A stretch of DNA of 64,000 nucleotides from Photorhabdus khanii NC19 (GCF_000517265.1 NZ_AYSJ01000002.1:592498-656497); one strand, 5' to 3'. Numbered from the stretch's first letter, positions 46,792 through 57,969 are shown. A program made the numbers and translations. Notes: a model not told the origin generated them from the letters alone.

Positions 46792-46804
46792 ATACCGGTA
46801 AAAA

Positions 46805-48409
46805 TCAGGGGGTTAAAATTGTTGGTTTCGATTCTGACAGTAAATCGGGATAATCCAGCGTGAAATGCAAGCCCCGGCTCTCTTTCCTTTCCAGCGCACA
46901 ACGTACGATTAATTCAGAGACTTGCACCAGATTTCGTAATTCCAGCAAATTGTTAGAGATTCTGAAATTGGAATAATAATCATGAATCTCCTGTTGCAGC
47001 ATGTTAATACGACGCAATGCGCGTTCCAGGCGTTTGGTTGTACGCACAATACCAACGTAATCCCACATAAATAGACGTAATTCGTGCCAGTTGTGTTGAA
47101 TGACGACTTGTTCATCTGAATTGTCAACGCGGCTCTCATCCCAGAAAGGGAGTTCTGGCACTTCTTCGATTTTTTCAATTTGTTGTTGGATATCTTCCGC
47201 CGCAGACCAGCCATAAACCAGACACTCCAACAGGGAATTGGATGCCATACGGTTTGCACCGTGCAGGCCAGTATAGCTGACTTCACCGATAGCATATAAG
47301 TTGTTGAGGTCAGTACGGCCCCGATGATCGACGACTATGCCACCACAGGTGTAATGCGCGGCAGGAACGATGGGAATCGGTTCTTTTGTCAGATCAAATC
47401 CCAGCGTCAGCAGTTTTTCATAGATCATCGGAAAATGCTGGATAATGAAATCAGTTGGCTTATGGCTGATATCCAGAAACATGCAGTCAGCACCAAGGCG
47501 TTTCATTTCATGGTCAATAGCCCGTGCGACGATATCGCGGGGTGCCAGTTCAGCGCGCTCATCAAAATCAGGCATAAAGCGGCTGCCATCGGGTCGTTTC
47601 AGATAAGCACCTTCGCCTCGCAGGGCTTCTGTCAGCAGGAAATTACGCGCCTGTGGGTGAAAAAGACAGGTCGGGTGAAACTGATTAAATTCCAGATTGG
47701 CGATCCGGCAGCCCGCGCGCCATGCCATTGCTATGCCATCACCGGATGAGATATCGGGATTTGTCGTGTATTGATAGACCTTAGCTGCACCACCGGTTGC
47801 CAGTACAACAACCTTAGCGCGATAAGTATCTACCTGTTCCTGCTGGCGGTTCCAGATATAAGCGCCAACGACCCGGTTATTACCATCGAATTGGGCTTTA
47901 TTTGAAGTAATTAAATCAACGGCATTGCAACGCTCTCTCACTGTGATGTTCGGATGAGACATAGCTTTTTCAACCAGTGTGGTTTCGACTTCTTTGCCGG
48001 TTGCATCAGCGTGATGCAAAATACGTCGATGACTGTGCCCACCTTCACGAGTCAGATGATATTGTGTTTCGCCATCTTCGCGGGTTTCTGTATCAAATAA
48101 AACACCCTGATCAATCAGCCATTGCACACAATGACGAGCGTTGCTGGTGATAAACTCAACGGCGCTTCTATCGCAAAGCCCTGCTCCGGCGATAAGGGTA
48201 TCTTCAACATGAGATGCGATACTGTCTGTTTTATCGAATACCGCAGCGATGCCCCCCTGTGCATAATAGGATGCGCCTTCGCTCAGAATACTCTTACTTA
48301 ATATAGTGACTTTATATTGTGGGGCCAGCCGTAAAGCCAGAGACAGGCCGGCTACACCGCTGCCTATGATAAGTACATCGCTGTAATGTTGCGGGAATAA
48401 TGATTGCAT
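46805..48409 (-). CDS. nadB: L-aspartate oxidase
   Basis: 534 residues. The FAD-binding motif [18 protein letters not shown] is at the N-terminus. [19 protein letters not shown] is a substrate and FAD-loop signature, and [10 protein letters not shown] and [20 protein letters not shown] are highly conserved family blocks. It oxidises aspartate to iminoaspartate in the first step of de novo NAD synthesis. It is divergent from rpoE, as in E. coli. Confidence 0.97.
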   Translation of the reverse strand: MQSLFPQHYSDVLIIGSGVAGLSLALRLAPQYKVTILSKSILSEGASYYAQGGIAAVFDKTDSIASHVEDTLIAGAGLCDRSAVEFITSNARHCVQWLIDQGVLFDTETREDGETQYHLTREGGHSHRRILHHADATGKEVETTLVEKAMSHPNITVRERCNAVDLITSNKAQFDGNNRVVGAYIWNRQQEQVDTYRAKVVVLATGGAAKVYQYTTNPDISSGDGIAMAWRAGCRIANLEFNQFHPTCLFHPQARNFLLTEALRGEGAYLKRPDGSRFMPDFDERAELAPRDIVARAIDHEMKRLGADCMFLDISHKPTDFIIQHFPMIYEKLLTLGFDLTKEPIPIVPAAHYTCGGIVVDHRGRTDLNNLYAIGEVSYTGLHGANRMASNSLLECLVYGWSAAEDIQQQIEKIEEVPELPFWDESRVDNSDEQVVIQHNWHELRLFMWDYVGIVRTTKRLERALRRINMLQQEIHDYYSNFRISNNLLELRNLVQVSELIVRCALERKESRGLHFTLDYPDLLSESKPTILTP

Positions 48410-48499
48410 AATTGATGATGTATGAAGAAGATGAGTAAAATCATGTTAGCCTATCAGATAGGATAAAGGCTATGATTGCAACAAAATGATGGCAGAAAT

Positions 48500-48527
48500 T
48501 GAACTTCGCAGAATTTTATTACTCAAA
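48500..48527 (+). promoter_or_regulatory. Sigma-E-type promoter upstream of rpoE
   Basis: TGAACTT (48500-48506), 16 bases, then TCAAA (48523-48527) matches the sigma-E consensus (GGAACTT, 16 or so bases, TCAAA/TCTGA). It lies about 85 bases before the rpoE start, so the operon is probably autoregulated as in E. coli. Confidence 0.8.
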
Positions 48528-48612
48528 GCCATGCTTGCTTAGAAAAATGGGACATCATGGTTGGTTCAATAAATATAAATGTGGAGCTTTGCTTCAGGAG
48601 ATTTAACCTCGG

Positions 48613-49182
48613 ATGAGCGAGCAGTTAACGGATCAAATGCTGGTTGAGCGAGTGCAGAAAGGTGATCAAAAGGCGTTTAACCTACTGGTAATCAGATATC
48701 AGCATAAAGTGGCGAGTCTTGTGTCCCGCTATATTCCGCAGGGTGATGTTCCTGACGTTACGCAGGAGGCATTTATTAAAGCATATCGAGCATTGGCATC
48801 ATTTCGTGGTGAGAGTGCTTTTTACACTTGGTTGTATCGAATAGCAGTTAACACTGCTAAGAACTATTTGATTTCTCAAGGGCGGCGTCCGCCATCCAGT
48901 GATTTGGATGTCAATGACGTAGAAAATTATGAAGCTTCAAATGCACTAAAAGAAATTTCGAACCCTGAGAATTTAATGTTGTCAGAAGAATTAAGGCAGG
49001 TGGTTTTCCGAACCATTGAGTCTCTTCCCGAAGATTTGCGAATGGCAATAACGCTAAGGGAATTAGATGGGTTAAGCTATGAGGAAATAGCTGCTGTTAT
49101 GGATTGCCCGGTAGGTACTGTTCGTTCCCGTATCTTTCGTGCAAGGGAAGCTATTGATGATAAAATTCAACCACTGATTTAA
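48613..49182 (+). CDS. rpoE: RNA polymerase sigma-E factor
   Basis: 189 residues, group 4 (ECF) sigma factor. Region 2 is FNLLVIRYQHKVASLVSRYI, DVTQEAFIKAYRAL and YTWLYRIAVNTAKNYL. Region 4 is LPEDLRMAITLRELDGLSYEEIAAVM then CPVGTVRSRIFRAREAI. It directs the response to misfolded outer-membrane proteins. It heads the rpoE-rseA-rseB-rseC operon. Confidence 0.98.
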   Translation: MSEQLTDQMLVERVQKGDQKAFNLLVIRYQHKVASLVSRYIPQGDVPDVTQEAFIKAYRALASFRGESAFYTWLYRIAVNTAKNYLISQGRRPPSSDLDVNDVENYEASNALKEISNPENLMLSEELRQVVFRTIESLPEDLRMAITLRELDGLSYEEIAAVMDCPVGTVRSRIFRAREAIDDKIQPLI

Positions 49183-49222
49183 AATTAAAATATAGTGGAA
49201 CAATACTGAAGGGTACTTTGGC

Positions 49223-49879
49223 ATGCAAAGAGAAAAACTTTCCGCACTGATGGATGGCGAAACTCTTGATAGTGAAGTCGTTAGTATTTTATCTAAAGAT
49301 TCTGCCATGCAGAAACACTGGGAAAATTACCACTTGATACGTGACGCATTGCGTGGTGATGTGACCGAAGTATTGCATATGGATATTGCGAGCCGGGTCG
49401 CATTAGTGCTTGAAAAAGAGCCTGTGCATTTTAACCTTGGGGCTGTTCTTGAATCTCAGCCTCAGCCTGAAAGCTGGCAGAAAATGCCGTTCTGGCAAAA
49501 ACTTCGCCCTTGGGCGAGTCAAATTACTCAAGTGAGTGTTGCAGCCTGTGTTTCGCTGGCAGTATTGATAGGTGTGCAACAGTACAATAGTCATAATGTT
49601 GTCGATCTTGAATATCAATCTGATACGCCGGCATTTAACACATTGCCAATGATGGGATCTGCTTCTCCGGTGAGTTTGGGAGTACCTTCCGGTGATGATA
49701 TGTTTGGCGATGATCAGCGTATTCAGGTGCAGGAGCGTAATAAACGCATTAATATTATGTTGCAACAATATGAGTTCGACCGCCGTGTGCATTTTGAACA
49801 AAATGATAGACGGAGAATTCCATTACCGGTTGCTATTCCGGTTCCCGGAACGCAATCTTTAGGAACGCAACAGCAGTAA
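49223..49879 (+). CDS. rseA: Anti-sigma-E factor RseA
   Basis: 218 residues. The N-terminal sigma-binding domain (MQREKLSALMDGETLDSEVV, WENYHLIRDALRGD) is followed by one membrane helix at about 105-120 (VSVAACVSLAVLIGVQQY) and a periplasmic part. It holds sigma-E at the inner membrane until cleaved by DegS and RseP. The periplasmic tail ends in QQ rather than a hydrophobic residue. It overlaps rseB by one base. Confidence 0.95.
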   Translation: MQREKLSALMDGETLDSEVVSILSKDSAMQKHWENYHLIRDALRGDVTEVLHMDIASRVALVLEKEPVHFNLGAVLESQPQPESWQKMPFWQKLRPWASQITQVSVAACVSLAVLIGVQQYNSHNVVDLEYQSDTPAFNTLPMMGSASPVSLGVPSGDDMFGDDQRIQVQERNKRINIMLQQYEFDRRVHFEQNDRRRIPLPVAIPVPGTQSLGTQQQ

Positions 49880-50835
49880 TGAAGCATATCTGGTTCTCCG
49901 TTTCTTTGCTGGCGGGCAGCCTGTTTACTCCTTTACAAGTCTCGGCGCAGTTCAGCAGCGCTGAGGCTTTGTTGCAGGAGATGGGTAATGCCACTCAGTC
50001 CCTGACTTACGAGCTTGCTTTTATTAATCTCAGTCAGCAGGCTATTGTCTCAGTTCGTTATCGTCACGCCATTATCAATGGTATTCCAATTGCTCAAATC
50101 ATGCAGATGGATGGCTCCCGCAGGGAGATTGTCCAGCGTGGTAATGAGATCAGTTATTTTGAACCTGGATTGGATGCTTTCAGTCTTAATGGCGATCATA
50201 TTATTGATTATTTGCCTGCCGTTATTTTTGCTGACTTCACTCAGTTGAAAAAATACTACAATTTCATCGACGTTGGCCGTACTCATATAGGCGACAGACC
50301 TTGTCGGGTTGTACGCATCACTTCCAAAGATGAAGTGCGTTATAATTATATTTTACTGATCGATGAAAAAACGCATTTGCCATTACGTATCGATTTACTT
50401 GATCGTGATAGTGAAACACTTGAGCAATTTCGGGTTGTTTCCTCCATAATAGGTGGCGATATCGATAATGCAATGCGTGTTATTACCCGCCTGAATATGC
50501 CACCAATGCTGGTAATTCCATCGTTAGAGAAGGTGGTATTCAACTGGAAAGTAGGGAAATTGCCGGATGGTTTCACCGAGGTTTCACGTAACCGGCGTAA
50601 ACTCTCAAATGCTGACTCGCTTGAGTCCATCATGTTCAGCGATGGTCTATTCAGTTTTTCAGTGAATGTGACTAACGCTGATAAAACCGGTAAGTTGGAA
50701 CATCCTCTCCGTCGCGGTCATCGAACAATCTATAGTGTAATACGTGGAGCGAATGAGGTGACAATTATTGGTGAATTACCACTGGCAACTGCCAAGCGTG
50801 TCGCTGCGGGTGTCGCGTTTATAGGAGCTAACTGA
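49879..50835 (+). CDS. rseB: Sigma-E regulator RseB
   Basis: 318 residues with a signal peptide (HIWFSVSLLAGSLFTPLQVS, cleavage after about SA). The MucB/RseB fold blocks SSAEALLQEMGNATQSLTYE and GRTHIGDRPCRVVRI are visible. It is periplasmic, binds RseA and lipopolysaccharide, and protects RseA from DegS. It overlaps both neighbours by one base. Confidence 0.96.
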   Translation: MKHIWFSVSLLAGSLFTPLQVSAQFSSAEALLQEMGNATQSLTYELAFINLSQQAIVSVRYRHAIINGIPIAQIMQMDGSRREIVQRGNEISYFEPGLDAFSLNGDHIIDYLPAVIFADFTQLKKYYNFIDVGRTHIGDRPCRVVRITSKDEVRYNYILLIDEKTHLPLRIDLLDRDSETLEQFRVVSSIIGGDIDNAMRVITRLNMPPMLVIPSLEKVVFNWKVGKLPDGFTEVSRNRRKLSNADSLESIMFSDGLFSFSVNVTNADKTGKLEHPLRRGHRTIYSVIRGANEVTIIGELPLATAKRVAAGVAFIGAN

Positions 50836-51299
50836 TGGTTAAAGAATGGGCGACAGTAATCCGCTGGCAACAGGGGAGGGCATTATTACGTTATGGTTCC
50901 TCTTCTGGTTGTGGCAGTTGTCAGGCACGCGTGACGTGTGGTTCTTATTTACTGAATAAATTGGGGTCTGATGGTATACATCAGCTCGAACTTGAGATTT
51001 TACAGCCGTTGCAGCCAGGGCAGAAAGTGGAAGTCGGGATCCCAGAAGGGAGCTTATTGCGTTCGGCGTTGCTGGTTTATTTGACACCACTTATCGGGTT
51101 ATTCCTGGGGGGCGTACTTTTTCAGTTATGGGTAACCAATCAATTATGGGTGTTTTGTGGTGGTGTTTTGGGAGGTGCGTTAGGGTTCTTCCTTGCCCGC
51201 AAAATTGCTACTTATTGGGATAATCAGCAGGAATATCAACCTGTCGTTTTACAAATAGGCTTGCCTCCTGATGCAATTCATATTCAGCATCAGGAATAA
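50835..51299 (+). CDS. rseC: SoxR-reducing / sigma-E operon protein RseC
   Basis: 154 residues. The N-terminal Cys cluster (SSSGCGSCQARVTCGS) may hold a metal or cluster. Two membrane helices follow (SALLVYLTPLIGLFLGGVLF and VFCGGVLGGALGFFLA). In E. coli RseC is an inner-membrane protein linked to the SoxR-reducing system. It is the last gene of the operon. Confidence 0.95.
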   Translation: MVKEWATVIRWQQGRALLRYGSSSGCGSCQARVTCGSYLLNKLGSDGIHQLELEILQPLQPGQKVEVGIPEGSLLRSALLVYLTPLIGLFLGGVLFQLWVTNQLWVFCGGVLGGALGFFLARKIATYWDNQQEYQPVVLQIGLPPDAIHIQHQE

Positions 51300-51394
51300 A
51301 TCTGTTTTAATCATCCAGAACTTTTAATGCCTCATATTTAAAGCCACAGGCATGACTAGGTTTTCGTAGATTTGGCATGTAGAATACAGCCTTT

Positions 51395-51409
51395 CCGGCC
51401 GGTGGCCGG
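51395..51409 (+). promoter_or_regulatory. GC-rich hairpin between rseC and lepA
   Basis: CCGGCC, GGT, GGCCGG forms a strong 6-bp stem about 80 bases before lepA. No T run follows, so it may shape the lepA leader or attenuate read-through from the rpoE operon. Confidence 0.35.
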
Positions 51410-51490
51410 CCTATAAACCGTCGCTTTATGTCCCTCTGTGTGTCCATTAGGCGAATGATTCAGAAATATCAAGGCAGAAAAATATTTATA

Positions 51491-53287
51491 ATGAAGCAAA
51501 TACGAAATTTCTCCATTATTGCTCACATTGACCACGGTAAGTCGACGTTATCTGACCGTATTATTCAAATTTGTGGTGGTTTAACAGATCGTGAGATGGC
51601 AGAGCAAGTGCTGGATTCTATGGATCTTGAGCGTGAGCGTGGTATCACCATTAAAGCACAAAGTGTCACTCTGGATTACAAGGCGAATGATGGTCAACTC
51701 TATCAATTGAACTTTATCGACACTCCGGGGCACGTAGACTTCTCTTATGAAGTTTCTCGCTCGTTGGCTGCTTGTGAAGGGGCGTTGCTGGTGGTTGATG
51801 CTGGACAGGGCGTGGAAGCCCAAACACTGGCTAACTGTTATACCGCGCTGGATATGGATCTGGAGGTTGTTCCTGTTCTAAACAAAATCGATTTACCGGC
51901 GGCTGAACCTGAGCGTGTGGCGGAAGAAATCGAAGATATCGTCGGTATTGATGCTACTGATGCCGTGCGTTGTTCAGCCAAAACGGGTGTAGGCGTACAA
52001 GACGTCATTGAGCGTTTAGTTAAAGAGATTCCGGCACCGGAAGGTGATTCTGACGCGCCATTACAGGCACTTATTATCGACTCATGGTTTGATAACTACC
52101 TTGGTGTTGTCTCTCTGGTTCGGATTAAAAACGGTACCCTGCGTAAGGGTGACAAAATCAAGGTGATGAGTACCGGTCAGGTGTATAACGCTGATCGTCT
52201 TGGAATTTTCACACCTAAGCGTGTTGACCGCGATGTACTGGGTTGTGGTGAAGTGGGCTGGCTGGTGTGTGCGATTAAAGACATTCTTGGTGCGCCCGTG
52301 GGGGATACATTGACGCTGGCCCGGCAGTCAGCGGAAAAACCACTCCCAGGCTTTAAGAAAGTCAAGCCACAGGTTTATGCCGGGTTGTTTCCTATCAGCT
52401 CTGATGATTATGAGGGATTCCGTGATGCATTGGGTAAGTTGAGTCTGAATGACGCATCCTTGTTCTATGAACCGGAAAGCTCGACTGCACTCGGTTTTGG
52501 TTTCCGTTGTGGTTTCCTTGGTCTGCTACATATGGAGATCATTCAGGAACGTCTGGAACGTGAATATGATCTTGACCTCATTACCACTGCGCCAACGGTT
52601 GTGTATGAAGTGGAAACGACCAGCCACGATATTCTCTATGTGGACAGCCCATCTAAGCTGCCACCGCTGAATAATATTGAAGAGTTACGTGAGCCGATTG
52701 CCGAGTGTCATATGTTGTTGCCCCAGGAATATTTGGGGAATGTCATTACGTTGTGTATTGAGAAACGTGGGATGCAAACTAACATGGTTTACCACGGTAA
52801 ACAGGTTGCACTGACTTACGAAATACCAATGGCTGAGGTGGTTTTGGATTTCTTCGACCGATTGAAATCTACATCCCGCGGTTATGCTTCACTGGATTAT
52901 AATTTCACTCGCTTCCAGGCATCTGATATGGTTCGTGTAGATGTGTTGATTAACGGTGAGCGGGTTGATGCATTAGCGTTGATTACTCACCGTGACAATG
53001 CACAGTACCGTGGCCGGGAACTGGTGGAGAAGATGAAGGAACTCATTCCTCGTCAGCAGTTTGATATCGCCATTCAGGCTGCGATTGGTAATCACATTAT
53101 TGCTCGCTCAACAGTGAAGCAATTGCGTAAAAACGTCTTAGCGAAGTGTTATGGTGGTGACGTCAGCCGTAAGAAAAAGCTATTGCAGAAACAGAAAGAA
53201 GGTAAGAAACGCATGAAACAAGTGGGTAACGTTGAGTTACCACAAGAAGCTTTCTTAGCCATTCTTCATGTTGGTAAAGACCATTAA
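51491..53287 (+). CDS. lepA: Translation factor LepA (EF4)
   Basis: 598 residues from ATG 51491 ([20 protein letters not shown]), the start that matches E. coli; an upstream in-frame start would add 21 unlikely residues. GTPase motifs [17 protein letters not shown] and NKIDLP are present. The C-terminal domain specific to LepA ([16 protein letters not shown]) completes it. It acts on ribosomes during initiation and assembly. lepB follows after 20 bases. Confidence 0.98.
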   Translation: MKQIRNFSIIAHIDHGKSTLSDRIIQICGGLTDREMAEQVLDSMDLERERGITIKAQSVTLDYKANDGQLYQLNFIDTPGHVDFSYEVSRSLAACEGALLVVDAGQGVEAQTLANCYTALDMDLEVVPVLNKIDLPAAEPERVAEEIEDIVGIDATDAVRCSAKTGVGVQDVIERLVKEIPAPEGDSDAPLQALIIDSWFDNYLGVVSLVRIKNGTLRKGDKIKVMSTGQVYNADRLGIFTPKRVDRDVLGCGEVGWLVCAIKDILGAPVGDTLTLARQSAEKPLPGFKKVKPQVYAGLFPISSDDYEGFRDALGKLSLNDASLFYEPESSTALGFGFRCGFLGLLHMEIIQERLEREYDLDLITTAPTVVYEVETTSHDILYVDSPSKLPPLNNIEELREPIAECHMLLPQEYLGNVITLCIEKRGMQTNMVYHGKQVALTYEIPMAEVVLDFFDRLKSTSRGYASLDYNFTRFQASDMVRVDVLINGERVDALALITHRDNAQYRGRELVEKMKELIPRQQFDIAIQAAIGNHIIARSTVKQLRKNVLAKCYGGDVSRKKKLLQKQKEGKKRMKQVGNVELPQEAFLAILHVGKDH

Positions 53288-53307
53288 TAAGCTTGTAAGG
53301 AGTCTAA

Positions 53308-54288
53308 ATGGCTAACACTTTTGCCCTGATCCTAACGCTGGCAACGTTAGTCACCGGCATTATTTGGTGTATTGATCGTTTCAAATGGGCCCCAGCGCGT
53401 AAGAAAAAACTTATCAGATTGCAGGAGCTGACTGAAGGTACAATGGATCAGGAGCATCTGGCTGAGACTATTAACAAACCAACATGGGTGGATACTTGTT
53501 CATCTATTTTCCCTGTGTTAGCCGTGGTTCTGCTCCTGCGCTCTTTTGTTTATGAGCCATTTCAGATCCCATCGGGTTCCATGATGCCAACTTTATTGAT
53601 TGGTGATTTTATTCTGGTCGAGAAGTATGCATACGGATTGAAAGATCCCATTACGCAAACAACATTGATTAAGACCGGTGAACCAAAACGTGGTGATATC
53701 GCGGTATTTAAATATCCGCTGGATCCAAGTTTTGACTATATCAAACGGGTAATTGGCTTACCGGGCGATAAAATTGTTTATGATCCGGTAAAGAAAGAGC
53801 TGCGTGTTTTCTCTGGTTGTGGCAAAACAGAGAGTTGTCAGGAAGAATTACCGGTTTCTTACGGTTCACTGTTCCCAAGTGAGTGGACAATGCAGCAGTA
53901 TGGCGTTAATTCCAAGGGTGAAGGCCTGAAAAAGATAGGTGTTTTCCAAATACCGGTTGAAGAAACGTTACCACCTTACAGTCGGCGACAAGGTGAGCGG
54001 ATTGAGAATTTGGGAACGGCGACACACCATATTCTGGAGATCCCGGGTTTATTGCCGATGCCTAATTTCCGCCAGCCTGGTTTGCCAGAGGGAATGTGGA
54101 TTGTACCCGAGGGCCACTATTTTATGATGGGTGACAACCGTGATAATAGCGCGGATAGCCGTGAGTGGGGCTTTGTTCCTGAGAAAAATCTGGTTGGCCG
54201 CGCTTCAGCGATTTGGATGAGTTTTGAGAAACAGGAAGGGGAATGGCCTACCGGAGTTCGCTTTAGCCGTATTGGTGGAATTAATTAA
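53308..54288 (+). CDS. lepB: Signal peptidase I
   Basis: 326 residues. Two N-terminal membrane helices (about 4-22 and 65-80). The catalytic Ser lies in IPSGSMMPTLLIGDF near 91 and the Lys in YIKRVIGLPGDKI near 147; MMGDNRDNSADSREWG is the conserved box E. It removes signal peptides from exported proteins. It is cotranscribed with lepA. Confidence 0.98.
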   Translation: MANTFALILTLATLVTGIIWCIDRFKWAPARKKKLIRLQELTEGTMDQEHLAETINKPTWVDTCSSIFPVLAVVLLLRSFVYEPFQIPSGSMMPTLLIGDFILVEKYAYGLKDPITQTTLIKTGEPKRGDIAVFKYPLDPSFDYIKRVIGLPGDKIVYDPVKKELRVFSGCGKTESCQEELPVSYGSLFPSEWTMQQYGVNSKGEGLKKIGVFQIPVEETLPPYSRRQGERIENLGTATHHILEIPGLLPMPNFRQPGLPEGMWIVPEGHYFMMGDNRDNSADSREWGFVPEKNLVGRASAIWMSFEKQEGEWPTGVRFSRIGGIN

Positions 54289-54352
54289 TATTTCTATATT
54301 AGCGAAGCATTAATTTTACTCACAGTGTAGAATATCCTTTCAAACTTAATAA

Positions 54353-54373
54353 CTGGCTCCTTTAAGGAGCCAG
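54353..54373 (+). terminator. Hairpin after lepB
   Basis: CTGGCTCC and GGAGCCAG form a perfect 8-bp stem around TTTAA. No strong T run follows, so it may be a partial terminator or an mRNA-stabilising end for lepAB. Confidence 0.55.
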
Positions 54374-54378
54374 TGCAA

Positions 54379-54430
54379 ACGCAACAGTTTTGTCAGAATT
54401 TCCTGTAACAGGTCTGTTGCGTGTGCGTTT
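54379..54430 (+). promoter_or_regulatory. Structured leader of rnc (possible RNase III autoregulatory site)
   Basis: ACGCAACAG (54379-54387) pairs with CTGTTGCGT (54414-54422); a small inner hairpin (CCTG/CAGG) lies at 54402-54412 and a T run follows. In E. coli RNase III cleaves a stem in its own 5' leader. This structure, 43 bases before rnc, could play the same role or act as a terminator. The experimental site is not known here. Confidence 0.5.
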
Positions 54431-54464
54431 TTATTTGACGAATTCTGACCTATATTGGTAGCAC

Positions 54465-55145
54465 ATGAATCCCATCGTAATTAACAGATTGCAGCGTAAG
54501 CTGGGGTACACTTTTGATCAGCATGATCTGCTGGTACAAGCGTTAACTCATCGTAGTGCCAGCAGTAAACATAACGAGCGGCTGGAATTTCTTGGTGACT
54601 CAATTCTGAGCTTTGTCATTGCCAATGCACTGTATCATCGCTTTCCTCATGTAGATGAGGGGGATATGAGCCGGATGCGCGCCACATTGGTGCGTGGTAA
54701 TACTTTGGCTGAATTGGCAAGGGAGTTTGAATTAGGTGAATGTCTGCGTTTAGGGCCGGGTGAATTGAAAAGCGGCGGTTTCCGTCGTGAATCTATACTG
54801 GCTGATACGGTTGAAGCGCTGATTGGTGCTATTTTCCTTGATAGCGATATTCAGGCCATTGAAAGAATTATTCTCAGTTGGTATGAAACCCGCTTGAATG
54901 AAATCAGCCCTGGCGACAAACAGAAAGACCCGAAAACCCGTTTACAGGAATATCTGCAAGGGCATCATCTGCCCCTGCCATCATATCTGGTTGTTATGGT
55001 TCGTGGTGAAGCCCATGACCAGGAATTTACTATTCACTGCCAAGTGAGTGGTATCGAACAGCCGGTTAAAGGAACAGGCTCCAGCCGCCGCAAAGCGGAG
55101 CAGGCTGCGGCCGAGCAAGCATTAAAACAATTGGAGCTTGAATGA
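54465..55145 (+). CDS. rnc: Ribonuclease III
   Basis: 226 residues, the E. coli length. The signature [17 protein letters not shown] carries the acidic catalytic residues; [17 protein letters not shown] completes the RNase domain. The C-terminal double-stranded RNA-binding domain is at about 155-224 ([11 protein letters not shown], then [16 protein letters not shown]). It processes rRNA and double-stranded RNA. Its end overlaps era by four bases. Confidence 0.98.
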   Translation: MNPIVINRLQRKLGYTFDQHDLLVQALTHRSASSKHNERLEFLGDSILSFVIANALYHRFPHVDEGDMSRMRATLVRGNTLAELAREFELGECLRLGPGELKSGGFRRESILADTVEALIGAIFLDSDIQAIERIILSWYETRLNEISPGDKQKDPKTRLQEYLQGHHLPLPSYLVVMVRGEAHDQEFTIHCQVSGIEQPVKGTGSSRRKAEQAAAEQALKQLELE

Positions 55146-56050
55146 GCGAACAAGAAACCTATTGCGGATTTGTTGCAATAGTTGGACGGCCTAATGTGGG
55201 CAAATCCACATTGCTGAATCAGCTTTTAGGTCAGAAAATATCTATCACTTCCCGCAAACCACAGACTACCCGTCACCGTATTATGGGTATTCACACTGAA
55301 GGTGCTTATCAAACCATTTATGTAGATACCCCTGGATTACATATTGAAGAGAAACGGGCGATTAACCGGTTGATGAACCGTGCGGCCAGTAGTTCTATCG
55401 GTGATGTGGAGCTGGTCATTTTTGTTGTTGAAGGGACTCACTGGACCGCCGATGACGAAATGGTTGTGAATAAACTGCGTAGCTTGCATTGCCCGGTTTT
55501 ACTGGCTATCAATAAAGTAGATAACGTGACGGATAAAGCCACCTTGTTGCCACATATTGGTTTCCTTAGCAAACAGATGAACTTCCTTGATGTTGTACCG
55601 ATGAGCGCTGAAAAAGGTATGAACGTAGATACGATCGCAAAAATTGTGCGTGGACATATACCGAAAGCAACTCATCATTTCCCGGAAGATTATGTTACTG
55701 ATCGCTCCCAGCGTTTTATGGCGTCTGAAATTATCCGTGAAAAGCTTATGCGTTTTCTTGGTGATGAATTGCCCTATTCTGTCACTGTTGAAATTGAGCA
55801 GTTCGTAGTGAATGAACGGGGTGATTACAAGATCCACGGTTTAATTCTGGTTGAGCGTGAAAGCCAGAAGAAAATGGTTATCGGTAATAAAGGCAGTAAA
55901 ATTAAAACGATTGGTATTGAAGCCCGTCAGGACATGGAAAGATTGTTTGATGTTAAAGTCCATTTGGAACTGTGGGTTAAAGTTAAAGCGGGTTGGGCTG
56001 ATGACGAGCGGGCACTGCGTAGCCTGGGTTACGTTGATGATTTGAAATAA
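55142..56050 (+). CDS. era: GTPase Era
   Basis: 302 residues. [20 protein letters not shown] (G1), DTPGLH (G3) and NKVD (G4) form the GTPase domain; the KH domain contains [11 protein letters not shown]. It binds 16S rRNA during 30S subunit assembly. It is translationally coupled to rnc. Confidence 0.98.
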   Translation: MSEQETYCGFVAIVGRPNVGKSTLLNQLLGQKISITSRKPQTTRHRIMGIHTEGAYQTIYVDTPGLHIEEKRAINRLMNRAASSSIGDVELVIFVVEGTHWTADDEMVVNKLRSLHCPVLLAINKVDNVTDKATLLPHIGFLSKQMNFLDVVPMSAEKGMNVDTIAKIVRGHIPKATHHFPEDYVTDRSQRFMASEIIREKLMRFLGDELPYSVTVEIEQFVVNERGDYKIHGLILVERESQKKMVIGNKGSKIKTIGIEARQDMERLFDVKVHLELWVKVKAGWADDERALRSLGYVDDLK

Positions 56051-56060
56051 GGTCTCACCT

Positions 56061-56786
56061 GTGGACGGTTGGCAGCGTGTTTTTGTTCTTCATGGGCGTC
56101 CTTACAGTGAGACCAGCCTGTTGCTGGATCTGTTTACTGAAAATGAAGGGCGGATCAGCGTGTTGGCAAAAGGTGCGCGCAGCCGTCGTTCCAATCTTAA
56201 AGGCTGCTTGCAGCCATTTACCCCGTTACTGGTTCGTTGGAGTGGGCGGGGGGCAATTAAGACGCTGCGTGATGCCGATCCTATCTCTCTAGCCCTTCCT
56301 CTTACCGGCAGCGTGTTGTACAGCGGTTTATATATCAATGAATTGCTGTCAAGAGTGCTTGAACCGGGGACGGCTTATCCTGCTTTATTCTTTGATTATC
56401 TCCAATGTTTGCAGATTCTTGCTGCCAGTGAATATACACCGGAACATGCATTACGCCGGTTTGAGCTGGCGCTGCTGGCAAATCTTGGTTACGGCGTTGA
56501 TTATCTTCATTGTGTAGGAAGTGGCGAACCTGTGGACGATACGATGACTTACCGTTATAGAGAAGAAAAAGGATTTATCGCCAGTCTGGTTGTTGATCAT
56601 TACAGTTTTACTGGGCGTGAATTAAAATCATTGGCAGCCCGTGAATTCCCTGATTTGGTAACATTAAAAGCAGCAAAGCGTTTCACCCGTATTGCTCTAA
56701 AACCTTATCTTGGTGGCAAGCCTCTGAAAAGTCGTGAGTTATTTCGGCAGTTTGTATGTAAAAAGCCTGAAGAGAAAGAAAACTAA
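56061..56786 (+). CDS. recO: DNA repair protein RecO
   Basis: 241 residues. The N-terminal OB fold ([20 protein letters not shown]) is followed by a helical domain. The start is a GTG at 56061 close behind era. It helps load RecA onto SSB-covered single-stranded DNA with RecR. It is the third gene of the rnc operon. Confidence 0.97.
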   Translation: MDGWQRVFVLHGRPYSETSLLLDLFTENEGRISVLAKGARSRRSNLKGCLQPFTPLLVRWSGRGAIKTLRDADPISLALPLTGSVLYSGLYINELLSRVLEPGTAYPALFFDYLQCLQILAASEYTPEHALRRFELALLANLGYGVDYLHCVGSGEPVDDTMTYRYREEKGFIASLVVDHYSFTGRELKSLAAREFPDLVTLKAAKRFTRIALKPYLGGKPLKSRELFRQFVCKKPEEKEN

Positions 56787-56855
56787 TGAATTTGTTTCTC
56801 TTCATAATGGAAAGTGTAAACTTGTTACCATTCTATATAACTACAGGAGATAAAT

Positions 56856-57587
56856 ATGGCTGAGGTATTGTTAGGTATTAACATCGATCACATTGCGACA
56901 GTGCGTAATGCTCGTGGCACAGTTTATCCGGACCCTATTCAGGCTGCTTTTATTGCAGAGCAGGCGGGTGCGGATGGGATTACTATTCATTTGCGTGAAG
57001 ATCGCCGTCATATTACTGATCGGGATGTTGAACTGCTGAATGAAACTATCCAGACCCGGATGAATCTTGAAATGGCCGTGACAGATGAAATGTTGGATAT
57101 TGCCTGTCACTTTAAACCTAAATTTTGCTGTCTGGTGCCTGAAAAACGTCGGGAAATAACAACAGAAGGGGGTTTAGATGTTATTGGTCAAAAAGATAAA
57201 GTGGTTGAGGCGATTAAGCGTTTATCTGACGCGGGTATTCTTGTTTCGTTATTTATCGATGCGGATCACCAGCAGATTGATGCTGCTAGTGAGGTTGGTG
57301 CACCGTTTATTGAGATTCACACAGGTGCTTATGCTGATGCAGAAGGTGAAATAGAACAGGAAAAAGAGTTCCAGCGTATTAAAGAAGCTGCTACTTATGC
57401 TGCTGGCAAGGGACTGAAAGTTAATGCGGGTCATGGACTAACGTATCATAACGTACAACGTATTGCGGCTCTGCCGGAAATTTATGAACTGAATATTGGT
57501 CATGCAATAATCGGGCGTGCGGTATTCAGCGGCTTGGCTGCTGCTGTGGCAGATATGAAAACTGAGATACGGAAAGCTCGCCGTTAA
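56856..57587 (+). CDS. pdxJ: Pyridoxine 5'-phosphate synthase
   Basis: 243 residues. A TIM barrel with [17 protein letters not shown] at the start and [16 protein letters not shown] and [16 protein letters not shown] as conserved blocks. It condenses 3-amino-2-oxopropyl phosphate with deoxyxylulose phosphate to form vitamin B6. AGGAGA precedes the start. Its stop codon overlaps the start of acpS. Confidence 0.98.
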   Translation: MAEVLLGINIDHIATVRNARGTVYPDPIQAAFIAEQAGADGITIHLREDRRHITDRDVELLNETIQTRMNLEMAVTDEMLDIACHFKPKFCCLVPEKRREITTEGGLDVIGQKDKVVEAIKRLSDAGILVSLFIDADHQQIDAASEVGAPFIEIHTGAYADAEGEIEQEKEFQRIKEAATYAAGKGLKVNAGHGLTYHNVQRIAALPEIYELNIGHAIIGRAVFSGLAAAVADMKTEIRKARR

Positions 57588-57967
57588 TGGCTATTATTGG
57601 GTTAGGTACAGATATTGTTGAAATCGCCCGTATTGAGGGTGTTGTCGGACGCTCAGGTGAGCGTCTGGCAAAACGCATTCTCAGTGAATCAGAATGGCAG
57701 AAATATCAGCAACATGAAAAGCCGGTTCGTTTTCTGGCTAAACGTTTTGCGGTAAAAGAAGCGGCAGCAAAAGCGCTGGGAACCGGTATCCGTAATGGGC
57801 TGGCATTTAACCAGTTTGAAGTGCTTAACGATGATTTGGGAAAACCCATTTTGCGGCTCTATGGTGCAGCCGCAGAATTAGCACAGAAACTGGGAGTAAC
57901 CTCTTTGCATGTCACATTGGCTGATGAGCGTCGTTACGCCTGCGCGACAGTTATTCTGGAAAGTTAA
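57587..57967 (+). CDS. acpS: Holo-[acyl-carrier-protein] synthase
   Basis: 126 residues. [20 protein letters not shown] and [20 protein letters not shown] supply the Asp and Glu that bind magnesium. It transfers the phosphopantetheine arm from CoA to acyl carrier protein. It overlaps pdxJ by one base (TAATG) and is convergent with yfhL. Confidence 0.98.
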   Translation: MAIIGLGTDIVEIARIEGVVGRSGERLAKRILSESEWQKYQQHEKPVRFLAKRFAVKEAAAKALGTGIRNGLAFNQFEVLNDDLGKPILRLYGAAAELAQKLGVTSLHVTLADERRYACATVILES

Positions 57968-57969
57968 TT

